NCBI RefSeq assembly: GCF_051131155.1
Contig: NZ_CP159508.1
Coordinates: 4,774,001 to 4,838,000 of the forward strand
Reading direction: 5' to 3'
Length of the DNA stretch: 64,000 bases
DNA from: Pseudanabaena minima
GTDB lineage: Bacteria; Cyanobacteriota; Cyanobacteriia; Pseudanabaenales; Pseudanabaenaceae
Position numbers and translations under genes: made by a program. This document shows positions 8,670 through 17,663 of the stretch, one piece after another (position 1 is the first letter of the stretch; the number at the start of each line of letters is the position of its first letter). The notes below the pieces were generated by a model. It ran no database searches and was not told the origin of the DNA. It saw only the letters and a list, made by a program, of their open reading frames with translations.

Positions 8670-9438
8670 GGTTTACAGACGCAAAGATATAGATTTAGAG
8701 TTTTGCTTGTAATCATTCTCAACTACCTGCAACTGCTTGTACTAATTCACAAAAGTATGGACATACTTTTATGAATTAAAAAATAAACCCTATAAGGGGT
8801 TTTTTAAAATCACAAAATGGTGTATGCATTTTGTGATTTGGTATTAGTTCAGTATTTAGTCAATAGTTCTTGCTTACCAAAGTATATCTAAAAAAATACT
8901 TAAATAAACAGTACTTATCTCTTTGCGATTTAATTAAGAACCCAATTTTTAGTGGCGCGGCTTCGCCGCGCCACTAAAAATTGGGTTCTTGCTCTCTTAA
9001 GTAGAGACATTCATAATATCAATTCATATTACGTAGAAGCAGAGATGGTAGTGCTAAATAGGTAAGGATGGGCGGCGCGAAGCGCCGCCCATCCTTACCA
9101 CCATAAATCCTTTCCTTTTTAGGACTACCGCAGAGATTAGGGGCTTGGAAGCTCCTATAGCAAAAAAAGTTGCTAGTACAAACCAAAAACCAAGAAGTGA
9201 GTGACGACGCTTTGCGCCGTCACTCACTTCTTGGTTTTTATGCCTTAAGACCTGTACAAAAAATGTAGGGATTTGGTCTCCAAAGCCTCTTTTAGAACTG
9301 TCGCCATTCATAAAAACCAAACAAATGAAGGCGGCGCGAAGCGCCGCTTTCATTTGTTCCAAAAGAGAAAAGCACCACTTTTCTCTTTTGGTAGTTTATT
9401 TCTTAATAAGCTTGGCGACAGCTATGACGTTAATCAGG
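8670..9438. repeat. 769-bp repeat-filled spacer
   Basis: No gene is supported. Contents are a double-hairpin repeat (8740-8846, copy 2 of the element at 2681) and hairpins at 8936-8990, 9061-9099, 9185-9239, 9319-9358 (one mismatch) and 9359-9391. There is also a GTAGGGATTTGGTCTCCAAA unit near 9267 that recurs near 35605-35670 and 49007-49098. The sequence near 9412, TTGGCGACAGCTAT, is a terminal motif also seen near 37345, 37455 and 42128. Apparent frames at 9054-9362 and 9273-9530 are translated repeats. Confidence 0.8.
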
Positions 9439-9873
9439 TTAATCAATTGTCGGTATCTGATTTAGCATCATCCAGTAAAACCCTACTTTTTGAGACATTT
9501 CTACAAACTGTTGAAAATCTAAAGGTTTGACAATATAACTGTTGACACCTAGATCATAACAAGCTTTTAAATCTCGGTTCTCGCCTGATGAGGTCATGAC
9601 AACAACCACAAGATTACGAGTACGCGGAGATTTACGAATCATTTCTAAAACTTGAATACCATTGATTTTTGGTATTTTGAGGTCTAAAAGCACTAGCCTA
9701 GGCAAAGGCTGGGTGGGTGGTTGCCCATCTCGCCCAAATAAATAATGAATCGCCTGTTCGCCATCTGACACTACATTTATTTGATTGACAAAGTTATAGC
9801 TGTCCAAGGCTATTTGGATTAGTTCGACATCATTAGGATCATCTTCAACAAGCAGAATTTGAGTAGGTTCCAT
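9439..9873 (-). CDS. Single-domain response regulator, Rcp1-like
   Basis: The 144 residues form one REC domain with no output domain. It has acidic residues in VEDDPNDVE, phospho-acceptor Asp in LLDLKIP, Thr/Ser in VMTSS and Lys in VKPLDF. The extended loop (FGRDGQPPTQPLP) and the C-terminal FYWMMLNQIP resemble cyanobacterial Rcp1, the partner of phytochrome-type kinases. It lies 69 bp downstream of the multi-PAS kinase on the same strand, so the two probably form a two-component pair. Confidence 0.9.
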   Translation of the reverse strand: MEPTQILLVEDDPNDVELIQIALDSYNFVNQINVVSDGEQAIHYLFGRDGQPPTQPLPRLVLLDLKIPKINGIQVLEMIRKSPRTRNLVVVVMTSSGENRDLKACYDLGVNSYIVKPLDFQQFVEMSQKVGFYWMMLNQIPTID

Positions 9874-9942
9874 ATGTATTTAGACCATTAGATTAGACTA
9901 TAAGAATTGTTGGGACTAAGTGGCGCGTTGCGCCGACTAGTT

Positions 9943-12900
9943 CTAGAGTTTTATAAAAAAGGTTGCTCCTTGATCTGGATGCCCTTCAGCCCAAATTGAG
10001 CCGCCATGACGTTGAACAATCCGTTGCACGATCGCTAAGCCAATGCCCGTGCCTTCAAACTCCCTTTCATTGTGCAATCGTTGAAAAGCACCAAAGAGTT
10101 TATCTGCATATTCCATTTGAAAGCCTACGCCATTGTCTTTAATTCTAACGGTTTGATCTGGCAAGCTATCAATTTGAATGTAAGGTTGAGGTTGGTTACG
10201 ACTAAATTTTACGGCATTGCCAATCAGGTTGTGGAAAACTTGTTGTAAAAGTGTAGGATCGCCAACTAAAGTGGGTAATTCACCGATCGCAAATTCGACT
10301 AATGGATTGTGATGAGGATCGGTACGAATGATCTCGATCGCTTCATCAACTAGGGTGCGGATTGAGATCTCAGTTGACTCTAGTGGTCGCCGACCATAGC
10401 GAGATAGAGTAAGTAGCCCATCGATGAGATATCCCATCTTTTGGCTACTTTTCTCAATTACTTGCAGATAGTGAGCTACCTTAGCGTCATTTAGAGCTTC
10501 ATGGCTTTTTAGACGTTGTTGTAGAGCATTGACAAATCCATGCATATGACGCAGTGGCGCTCTGAGATCATGGGAGACAGAATAACTAAAGGATTCTAAT
10601 TCACGATTAGTACTGGCTAATTGGTTAGCTGTTTGGATGATTTTGGCTTCGGCGAGTTTGCGATCGCTAATATCAGTTACTCGCACTAGGTTAATCGTGC
10701 GCCCTCCCACCGTAATGGACTTAACGGCAAGATTGCCCCAAAAGTACTCACCTTTAAGGGTTACATATTCAAGTTCTCGGCTCCAAAAACCTTTAGTTTC
10801 TAGTTCTAAATTAATCTCTTCGAGTTCTAAGTCTGAAAATTGCGATCGCTGAAGTGTATGTCCTTCAATGCCAATGAGTTCTGATTTACTAGAAGCAGCA
10901 AAGAGGCTTACGGCGGGATGGTTACAGTCTATGGTGAGTAATGTTTGAGGATCAACCAAAAACAGTGCATCAGTGGATTCATTAAACAGGGCTTCCCGCA
11001 AATCACGACTACGAGTTAACTCAGCTTCAGCAAGCTTTTGGTCTGTAACATCCATAGCTGTACCGATAATGTGAGTCAATTGACCTGAGCTGTTATAAAT
11101 CATTTCACCCCTAGCCATCACGTAGATCAATGTGCCATTGGGGTGAATGATCCGATGCTCAAGATCGTAGGATTGATGCAATTGCACCGCAGCTTGTACA
11201 ACCTTGTCAAAATGTTCCCAATCATCTGGATGAATATAGAGCCGTAATTGCTCATAGGTTGGGGGATAGGCGCTAGGTTCTAGCCCATAAATACGAAAAA
11301 CTTCATCTGACCATGTGAGAATACCCGTATCAATCTCATATTCCCAACTGCCAATTTTGCCAATCCGTTGAGCGGTTTTGAGGTGAGTATCACTTTTTAG
11401 TAAACGTTCTTCGGCTAACTTCCGCGCTGTAATATCAAAATTAATCCCAACAAAGCGTTGCGGTTCGCCTTGATCGTTGCGCTGCACCAAGGCATAGGCT
11501 TTGAGATAGCGAATATTGCCGTCGGGTAAGACAATCCGAAATTCGGGTTCGTAATCTTGTTCACCATTAAGAGCCTTTTGTACGGCTGCTTCGGCAAATG
11601 GGCGATCGCTAGGATGAACACGACTTGCCCAAGCTACATAAGCATCAGCTGATTGTTCGGGATTAACTCCATAAAGTTCATAGGTGCGCTCATCCCAAAA
11701 GAGGCAATTGTGAGCAATATCCCATTCCCAAATACCGATCGCGGCGGACTTCAGGGCTAGGGTTAAGCGATCAGTGAGATTTTGCAGTTGTTGCTTGATT
11801 ATTTGGCGATCGGTCACATCACGCACAATCACCAATAGCTCATCATCACAGTAAGGGGCAATCCGCACTTCTTCATATACAGTTTTGCCAAACTTAGTGA
11901 GTTGATGCTCATAAATCTGGACTTCACCTGTAGCAATCGCCTTCTCATATAGTTGCAGTTGGGCTGCTAGGGTTTCTGAGGATAAAACTTCAGAAATATG
12001 ATGTTTGATGGGAACATATTTTGACTTGTCGTAGGTTGAGGGCAGAATACACTGCACACAAGTTCCGTCTGGCTTAAGCAGCAATAACAGATCTGGAAGG
12101 GCTTGGAGAATCGCCCGATTCCGAGATTCACTTTCGCGCAAATCCGCAGTACGCTGCTCAATTCGCATTTCTAGTTCTTCATTAAGTTGTTTCAGTGCTA
12201 GCTCTGATAACTTAAGGGGGGTGATATCTCGTCCTACGGATTGAATCTCAACTAGTTCTCTTTGGTCGTTAAAAATCCCTTGATTGATCCATTGCGTCCA
12301 ACCAATTTGATTGTTAGTACGGTGATCGCGATTTACGGCAATAAAGCTAGACTGTTCGGGACAGAGAGTGGACAAACCATATAAAATATTTTGCAAGTCA
12401 TCGGGATCAGCAAAATCAATCCATCTTTTTCCAATCACACTTTCTAGACTGCCGCCCAGCATTCGACATAAAGCTTCATTCGCAAAGGTAATCGTGGTAT
12501 CCGCAAGCGATCGCAAAATTAGATCACTTTGTTGTTCTACGATCTGGCGATAGTTGCTCTCACTTTGGAAGATTACTCCTTCTATATAGGGGGTCTTGTG
12601 GGGTTGCTGAAGATTATGGGTGATATCTCGGACTGTGTAAGCCGAGTTTTGGAGACCAATAATGTCGCTAATCTCATTGGCGATCGCATCTAGACGAATG
12701 GGAATTCCTGAAGAATCTTTGAATACTTTTAACCTTGCAGAGAAGCAGCGCATTTCCCCATTAAGCGGCTGAATACGATAGGTAATTTGAGATGAGCCTA
12801 TTTTTTGAGCTTGAGCGATCGCCCGTTGCATTCTCGCCTGATCATCAATGGCTATCAGATCCAGCCATAAATAACCATTGTCCAGCAGATCATTACAGGA

Positions 12901-13047
12901 GCATTGATAAATTTCGGCAGCCGCAGTATTGAAATATAGCGCCGCGAGACTGGGCAAAGCCAATGACCAGATGAGATCATCAAAGCTATCCATGATCTCA
13001 GCCAGCAAGTTGTCAGGATAATGGATGGATTCTTGGGCATGACGCAT
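9943..13047 (-). CDS. Multi-PAS sensor histidine kinase (phytochrome-like kinase core)
   Basis: The 1034-residue protein has about six PAS units (roughly 15-130, 160-290, 305-415, 430-555, 560-680, 685-800). A HisKA domain follows with phospho-acceptor His in SVSHDLRAPLR and an HATPase_c domain (GNAVKFS, IKDNGVGF, GTGIGLAIVQRI) up to the end. There is no membrane helix and no receiver, so the phosphate should pass to the Rcp1-like protein encoded directly downstream. The HDLRAPL core is the phytochrome-kinase type also found at 52931-56230. No bilin-binding GAF is visible, so the signal is unknown. Confidence 0.93.
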   Translation of the reverse strand: MRHAQESIHYPDNLLAEIMDSFDDLIWSLALPSLAALYFNTAAAEIYQCSCNDLLDNGYLWLDLIAIDDQARMQRAIAQAQKIGSSQITYRIQPLNGEMRCFSARLKVFKDSSGIPIRLDAIANEISDIIGLQNSAYTVRDITHNLQQPHKTPYIEGVIFQSESNYRQIVEQQSDLILRSLADTTITFANEALCRMLGGSLESVIGKRWIDFADPDDLQNILYGLSTLCPEQSSFIAVNRDHRTNNQIGWTQWINQGIFNDQRELVEIQSVGRDITPLKLSELALKQLNEELEMRIEQRTADLRESESRNRAILQALPDLLLLLKPDGTCVQCILPSTYDKSKYVPIKHHISEVLSSETLAAQLQLYEKAIATGEVQIYEHQLTKFGKTVYEEVRIAPYCDDELLVIVRDVTDRQIIKQQLQNLTDRLTLALKSAAIGIWEWDIAHNCLFWDERTYELYGVNPEQSADAYVAWASRVHPSDRPFAEAAVQKALNGEQDYEPEFRIVLPDGNIRYLKAYALVQRNDQGEPQRFVGINFDITARKLAEERLLKSDTHLKTAQRIGKIGSWEYEIDTGILTWSDEVFRIYGLEPSAYPPTYEQLRLYIHPDDWEHFDKVVQAAVQLHQSYDLEHRIIHPNGTLIYVMARGEMIYNSSGQLTHIIGTAMDVTDQKLAEAELTRSRDLREALFNESTDALFLVDPQTLLTIDCNHPAVSLFAASSKSELIGIEGHTLQRSQFSDLELEEINLELETKGFWSRELEYVTLKGEYFWGNLAVKSITVGGRTINLVRVTDISDRKLAEAKIIQTANQLASTNRELESFSYSVSHDLRAPLRHMHGFVNALQQRLKSHEALNDAKVAHYLQVIEKSSQKMGYLIDGLLTLSRYGRRPLESTEISIRTLVDEAIEIIRTDPHHNPLVEFAIGELPTLVGDPTLLQQVFHNLIGNAVKFSRNQPQPYIQIDSLPDQTVRIKDNGVGFQMEYADKLFGAFQRLHNEREFEGTGIGLAIVQRIVQRHGGSIWAEGHPDQGATFFIKL

Positions 13048-13125
13048 GAGGCTAGCCCTCCACTAGAAAGTTTTTTAAAAAACTATCTATAGCAACCAAA
13101 GGTTTGCTTCGGACATAAAACCTAA

Positions 13126-13163
13126 AATACAAGTAGCAGCACGAAGCGCCGCTACTTGTATTT
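13126..13163. repeat. Hairpin repeat upstream of the multi-PAS kinase
   Basis: Arms AATACAAGTAGC.. and ..GCTACTTGTATT flank CACGAAGCG, with a small mismatch near the loop. The same arm sequence recurs at 5241-5277. Confidence 0.65.
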
Positions 13164-13214
13164 GCATTGCTATAAAAATACTTGGTTAGACTCAAGATTT
13201 TACTATAAAAAACT

Positions 13215-13253
13215 AAAACCTATAGCGCAGGCTCAGCTTGCGCTATAGGTTTT
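13215..13253 (-). terminator. glmM terminator
   Basis: Arms AAAACCTATAGCGCA and TGCGCTATAGGTTTT form a stable stem. On the minus strand it follows the glmM stop and is followed by a T-rich run. Confidence 0.8.
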
Positions 13254-14638
13254 TAAGCTTTGACAAACTGCTTTTCAATGAGTCCTGTCAAACTATTTGT
13301 CCAATGCTGCGCCAAATCAAGAGTCTCAGCTTCTACCATGACGCGCATCAACGGCTCTGTACCAGAGGCTCGGACTAGAATCCGACCCCGATCGCCTAAA
13401 TCCTGTTCAGCTAAAGCGATCGCCTGTACTAAAGCATCACAGGTCTGCCAATTGCGGCGCAATTCCCGATCTTCGACGCGCACATTCTTGAGCAATTGGG
13501 GATAGGGATGGAAGCTTTGATCCATAAGTTCAGCGAGAGGGGCTTTTTGTTTCGCTAGAGCCGCAAGATGCAATGCTGCAAGTAACCCATCACCGCTAAC
13601 GGCATAATGCCGACATAGGACATGTCCTGATTGTTCACCACCGAGCATTGCACCTGATCGCACCATTTCTGCATGGACATATTGATCGCCCACATCGGTG
13701 CGGACTAAATTACCACCAAGTTTTTGCCATGCGCGTTCAAAGCCGAGATTTGCCATCACGGTGGTGACGATTGCACTGTTGGGGAGTTGATTATTTTCGA
13801 GCAACTCCTGTCCCCACAGGTACAGGATGTAATCGCCATCAACGACGCGACCATTGCTATCAACGGCTAAGACGCGATCGGCATCACCATCAAAGGCAAA
13901 GCCCATATCTGCTTGATGTTCCTTCACCGCCGCTCGTAATGGTTCAAGATGGGTAGAGCCGCAATTAACATTAATGCGATCGCCATCGGGTTCTTGGTGT
14001 AAGCAAATTACCTCTGCGCCTAAGTTGCGAAATACTTCTAGGGAAACGCGAGTTGCTGAACCATGAGCGAGATCGAGGACAACTTTGATGCCATTTAAAT
14101 CTGTAGCGATCGAGGATTGCAAAGACTCTTGATAATCAGAAATTAAATGCGCCTTTTCGTGATATTTGCCCCAATCCGTAGAGGAATTAACCAGATCAGC
14201 ATGAAGCCGTGATTCTAAAAGTTTTTCGATCGCCTGCTGCGTTTCACTACATAGTTTTGCCCCATTTGCCCCAAAGAATTTAATGCCATTGTCTTCAGGT
14301 GGGTTATGGCTCGCGGAAATCATCACACCGCCAAATATTTCAGGAGAATTGGCAGTCAGATAGGCAACCGCAGGCGTAGGACATAGCCCAATATGCCAAA
14401 CATCCCAACCCGCTGCCGTTAACCCTGCGGAAATTGCCGATGAGAGCATATCACCCGATGTCCGCGAGTCTTGCCCGATCGCAATTACATTTGCGCTTTT
14501 GCTCTGATTTATAGCTCGATCAAGCTCAACCCGCTCTTTTAAAATCTTGCCTGCACTAATTCCAACTTCTAGCGCCAGTGGAGCCGTTAGAAAACTCCCA
14601 ACATGACCACGAATGCCATCTGTACCAAACAATTTCAT
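13253..14638 (-). CDS. glmM: Phosphoglucosamine mutase
   Basis: GlmM converts glucosamine-6-phosphate to glucosamine-1-phosphate for UDP-GlcNAc and peptidoglycan synthesis. The 461-residue protein shows the N-terminal FGTDGIRG, the phosphoserine loop ISASHNPPEDNG (second Ser near 110), the metal loop FDGDADRV and the phosphate-binding RASGTEPLMRV. Length fits the family. It lies between clpP upstream (14754, same strand, separated by its own terminator) and the kinase operon, so it is probably a single transcription unit. Confidence 0.95.
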   Translation of the reverse strand: MKLFGTDGIRGHVGSFLTAPLALEVGISAGKILKERVELDRAINQSKSANVIAIGQDSRTSGDMLSSAISAGLTAAGWDVWHIGLCPTPAVAYLTANSPEIFGGVMISASHNPPEDNGIKFFGANGAKLCSETQQAIEKLLESRLHADLVNSSTDWGKYHEKAHLISDYQESLQSSIATDLNGIKVVLDLAHGSATRVSLEVFRNLGAEVICLHQEPDGDRINVNCGSTHLEPLRAAVKEHQADMGFAFDGDADRVLAVDSNGRVVDGDYILYLWGQELLENNQLPNSAIVTTVMANLGFERAWQKLGGNLVRTDVGDQYVHAEMVRSGAMLGGEQSGHVLCRHYAVSGDGLLAALHLAALAKQKAPLAELMDQSFHPYPQLLKNVRVEDRELRRNWQTCDALVQAIALAEQDLGDRGRILVRASGTEPLMRVMVEAETLDLAQHWTNSLTGLIEKQFVKA

Positions 14639-14714
14639 AAACTATCCTCTACACACACCTTATAGTTGTTTCCAATCTGGCTTAGCCAGTTGTAAACCAT
14701 AGACCAATATAAAA

Positions 14715-14747
14715 AATAAAATGGCTCACGTTGTGAGCCATTTTATT
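14715..14747 (-). terminator. clpP terminator
   Basis: AATAAAATGGCTCAC, a short loop GTT, then GTGAGCCATTTTATT. It lies 6 bp downstream of the clpP stop on the minus strand. Confidence 0.8.
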
Positions 14748-14753
14748 AAAACA

Positions 14754-15350
14754 TTATGCTGCGACTTCAAATTTTGGGCGTTGCGTCACAACTTCATCGA
14801 TCAACCCATAATTTTTAGCTTCATCAGGAGCCATAAAGAAATCGCGATCAGTATCTTCAGCAATGCGCTCAATCGGCTGTCCTGTATGGAAAGCCATCAA
14901 TTCATTGAGCCGATTCTTGTGATATAGAATCTCCTTGGCTTGGATTTCGATATCCGTCGCTTGTCCCTGTGCGCCACCAAGGGGCTGGTGAATCATGATC
15001 CTTGTATGGGGCAAAGATAGTCTTTTGCCCTTTGCGCCACCAGTGAGCAAAAAAGCACCCATACTCGCCGCTAAGCCCACACAAATTGTGGAAACATCAG
15101 GACGAATGTGCTGCATCGTATCGTAAATAGCCATACCTGCGGTCACAGAACCACCAGGGGAGTTGATATACAAGAAAATATCTTTTTCGGGGTCATCGGC
15201 TTCGAGAAAAAGCAACTGAGCAACGATGATATTAGAAATACTGTCGTCAACCTGTTGCCCCAAAAATACGATCCGCTCCCGCAGTAGACGCGAAAAAATG
15301 TCAAAGGCTCTTTCGCCACGACCAGACTGTTCAATTACGGTTGGGATCAT
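14754..15350 (-). CDS. clpP: ATP-dependent Clp protease proteolytic subunit
   Basis: The 198-residue serine peptidase shows the oxyanion region YINSPGGSV, nucleophile Ser near 96 in GLAASMGAF and His near 121 in RIMIHQPLGG; the acidic member lies in the TDRDFFM region. ClpP forms the degradation chamber for ClpA/C/X unfoldases. No clpX is adjacent; cyanobacteria carry several clpP paralogs and I cannot tell which this is. Confidence 0.96.
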   Translation of the reverse strand: MIPTVIEQSGRGERAFDIFSRLLRERIVFLGQQVDDSISNIIVAQLLFLEADDPEKDIFLYINSPGGSVTAGMAIYDTMQHIRPDVSTICVGLAASMGAFLLTGGAKGKRLSLPHTRIMIHQPLGGAQGQATDIEIQAKEILYHKNRLNELMAFHTGQPIERIAEDTDRDFFMAPDEAKNYGLIDEVVTQRPKFEVAA

Positions 15351-15470
15351 AGTTTATCTTTACGGTTTACTCTCATCATATTGTACTGATATGTCATAAC
15401 AGCTAACCGTTGTCTCTATTCGGATTTCACCCCGCAAATATACCCCTTTATGTTCAAGTGCAACCCAGTG

Positions 15471-15509
15471 AATTTTTAAAAGTGTTGCGAAGCAACACTT
15501 TTAAAAATT
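15471..15509. repeat. GCGAAGC-core hairpin
   Basis: A perfect palindrome around GTTGCGAAGCAAC between clpP and the small secreted protein gene. A second imperfect hairpin (15515-15551) ends at the stop of the downstream minus-strand gene and may terminate it. Confidence 0.65.
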
Positions 15510-15549
15510 TCGCTAAAAGAGTAAGTGTCCGCGAAGCTCACAGTTACTC

Positions 15550-15864
15550 TTAGTCATGCCGATCGCGATAGATTGCTCTCGAAGTACGATTTTGAGCATT
15601 GGTCAAACGGACAGCTTCTTTACCGCTCAAATCACCATCCTTGAGATAAACACGACGTTGAGCAGCAATTTTTGCCTCTCTTGCCTCTAATTTTTTATAT
15701 TCCAATGGGCTAATTGTGCCTTGTTGCACACCCTTATAGATGCGCTCCTGTTGATTAACTTGGCGTTCATGGATCGGACCTGCGGATGCGGAGCTTGGAC
15801 TCATCAGGCTGAGGGTGCTGAGCACTGATGTAGCTGCAAGGATTGGGAGAATGAAGCTTTTCAT
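15550..15864 (-). CDS. Small secreted protein of unknown function
   Basis: The 104 residues begin with a signal peptide (MKSFILPILAATSVLSTLSL, cleavage likely after SASA). The mature part is about 75 charged, helical residues rich in Gln and Arg (ERQVNQQERIYKGVQQG). It contains LEAREAKIAAQRRVY and TNAQNRTSRAIYRD. Cyanobacteria and proteobacteria have similar short exported proteins without known role. It is monocistronic between hairpins. Confidence 0.7.
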   Translation of the reverse strand: MKSFILPILAATSVLSTLSLMSPSSASAGPIHERQVNQQERIYKGVQQGTISPLEYKKLEAREAKIAAQRRVYLKDGDLSGKEAVRLTNAQNRTSRAIYRDRHD

Positions 15865-15941
15865 GATGTCGATCGCCTTAATTAACTGTTTAACGATTTA
15901 CGCTGATTTAGACATTTGCTTCGAGTCAAAAGGTTCAAACT

Positions 15942-15978
15942 TGAGAATAGTTTTTGCCTAAGGCAAAAACTATTCTCA
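15942..15978. repeat. Perfect hairpin TGAGAATAGTTTTTGCC
   Basis: The arm is followed by TA and its reverse complement. It lies in the divergent region between the secreted protein gene and sufE. Confidence 0.6.
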
Positions 15979-16084
15979 GATAGGGCGATCGCCCCACAAG
16001 ATGCGATCAGATCCTTTAAACTGGAATAGCTCTAAGATTTTCTGTCTAAATCTTGAAAATCATTTCCAAATATTTCCAAAGCTA

Positions 16085-16525
16085 ATGTCAAGCCCGACCC
16101 ATTTACCTGAAGCCATCGATCGCATTGTCCAGCGATTTCAGAGGCTCTCCGATCCGAAGCTACGTTATGAGCAACTGATTTTATACGGGAAGAAACTCGA
16201 AGCATTTCCCGAAACTCTTAAAACCCCTGAGAACAAAGTGCAGGGCTGTGTATCACAGGTATATGTGGTAGCGAAATTAGATAGCAACGAGCGAGTCGTA
16301 TTTGCAGGGGACTCGGATGCGTTGATTAGTAAAGGATTTGTCGGTTTGCTCTCGGTCTGTATGGGCGGCTTAACCCAAAAAGAAATTGAGTTGCTCACCC
16401 CCGATTTTATTAAAGACACTGGCTTAGTCGCTAGCCTTACGCCATCTCGCGCCAATGGCTTTTATAACGTCTTCAAAAAAATGCAACAACAGGCGATCGA
16501 AATTGAATTACCCAGTGTTCGCTAA
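16085..16525 (+). CDS. sufE: SufE family Fe-S cluster assembly sulfur acceptor
   Basis: SufE takes persulfide sulfur from the cysteine desulfurase SufS and passes it to the SufBCD scaffold. The acceptor Cys is in VQGCVSQVYV (near residue 55 from this start). The motif GFVGLLSVCMGG and the length of 146 residues fit SufE. I chose ATG 16085 (MSSPTHLPEAI); the same frame stays open to 16001, but the extra 28 residues do not look like the family. Confidence 0.9.
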   Translation: MSSPTHLPEAIDRIVQRFQRLSDPKLRYEQLILYGKKLEAFPETLKTPENKVQGCVSQVYVVAKLDSNERVVFAGDSDALISKGFVGLLSVCMGGLTQKEIELLTPDFIKDTGLVASLTPSRANGFYNVFKKMQQQAIEIELPSVR

Positions 16526-16558
16526 ATAAAAAGCCTCGCTTTGCGAGGCTTTTTATTT
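16524..16558. terminator. Bidirectional terminator between sufE and the dehydrogenase gene
   Basis: AAATAAAAAGCCTCGC-TTT-GCGAGGCTTTTTATTT. It overlaps the sufE stop and touches the last codon of the convergent gene. Confidence 0.85.
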
Positions 16559-17663
16559 AAACGGTGGCGGTAATTGGACTGGTAGTAGAAACCATTGCCG
16601 CCAGAACTTGGCTAGGGGAAACCGTGAAGGGTAAGCGATGAATATCAGAATTGGGCTGACAGGCGATCTCGGCAATATGTTCTAATTCGGCGAGGGTGAC
16701 TTGACTTAAGCCAAGATCGGCAAGGGTAGTCGGTAAACCAATCTCTTGATAAAACTTCAGCAATTGATGACGCGACGAAGCAGCGAGTTGATTGCCTTGA
16801 AATTCCTCTAGACGTAATTGCACCAAAATGCCATAGGCAACTTTTTCGCCATGTAATGTGCCGTGGGTTTGATGCAGGTGAGTTAACGCATTGTGAACTG
16901 CATGGGCGGCAACAGTGCGACAATTAGCGCCGCCGATCCCACCGATCGCTCCCGCTAGACAGACCGATGCATCGACAACTTCACGCCATGCTTGACTGTT
17001 AGGATTCGCGATCGCTTCGGCAGACTTTTGAAACAAAATATCACGCAGGATTCTTGCCTCTTGTACGGCGGCGATGACCATCGTTTTCTCACTACTGCCA
17101 CTACTGACGGAGGACTCGTACCATTTAGCGATCGCATCGCCAATGCCTGAAACGAGGGTGCGCTTGGGAGCAGTCGCGATTACGTCATAGTCCACAAACA
17201 TCATGTCAGGACAGCGATCTAGAGTCACATCATAGTCAAAGGCTCCATGGGCATCATAGACATTGCTGAGGGCTGTCCATGCGGCACAGGTTGCGCCCGT
17301 GGTCGGCACGGTGACAATGGGCAACTGGCATTGATGAGCAACTAATTTCGCAGTATCAAGGACTTTGCCACCACCAACACCCACAATTATATGGGGATTT
17401 TCCTGCTGCACGAGGCGACGCAGCATCGCTAAATTTTCATCACTGCAATCGGCGATCGCTGGTGTGTGGATAATTTCGCGATCGGTACTTTGGAAATAGC
17501 TTGCAGTAACTTGACCTGCGGTTTCCCCAGCAATGACTAGAGCTTTATTCCCATAGCGTGACAAATATTTCGGGAGTTGCGCTAAAATCCCGTTTCCCCG
17601 TAAAAGTTGGGCTGGTGCGATCGCCAAAATCGGTAATGCTTCCACCGTAAGTGTGTCTGACAT
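16557..17663 (-). CDS. Iron-type alcohol dehydrogenase family (glycerol dehydrogenase-like)
   Basis: The 368-residue protein has the NAD(P)-binding GVGGGKVLDTAK and TVPTTGATCAAWTALS of group III/glycerol dehydrogenases. Metal ligands are Asp in SGIGDAIAKWYE and the His residues in AAHAVHNALTHLHQTHGTLHGEKV. The substrate cannot be told from sequence; relatives act on glycerol, glycerol-1-phosphate or 2-deoxy-scyllo-inosose-like compounds. It is convergent with sufE and divergent from the Rpn-like gene. Confidence 0.85.
   Translation of the reverse strand: MSDTLTVEALPILAIAPAQLLRGNGILAQLPKYLSRYGNKALVIAGETAGQVTASYFQSTDREIIHTPAIADCSDENLAMLRRLVQQENPHIIVGVGGGKVLDTAKLVAHQCQLPIVTVPTTGATCAAWTALSNVYDAHGAFDYDVTLDRCPDMMFVDYDVIATAPKRTLVSGIGDAIAKWYESSVSSGSSEKTMVIAAVQEARILRDILFQKSAEAIANPNSQAWREVVDASVCLAGAIGGIGGANCRTVAAHAVHNALTHLHQTHGTLHGEKVAYGILVQLRLEEFQGNQLAASSRHQLLKFYQEIGLPTTLADLGLSQVTLAELEHIAEIACQPNSDIHRLPFTVSPSQVLAAMVSTTSPITATV

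Noticed and set aside
9054..9362. 102-residue minus-strand frame and overlapping 85-residue plus-strand frame (9273-9530)
   Set aside because: Both are made of hairpin repeats and have no family features.
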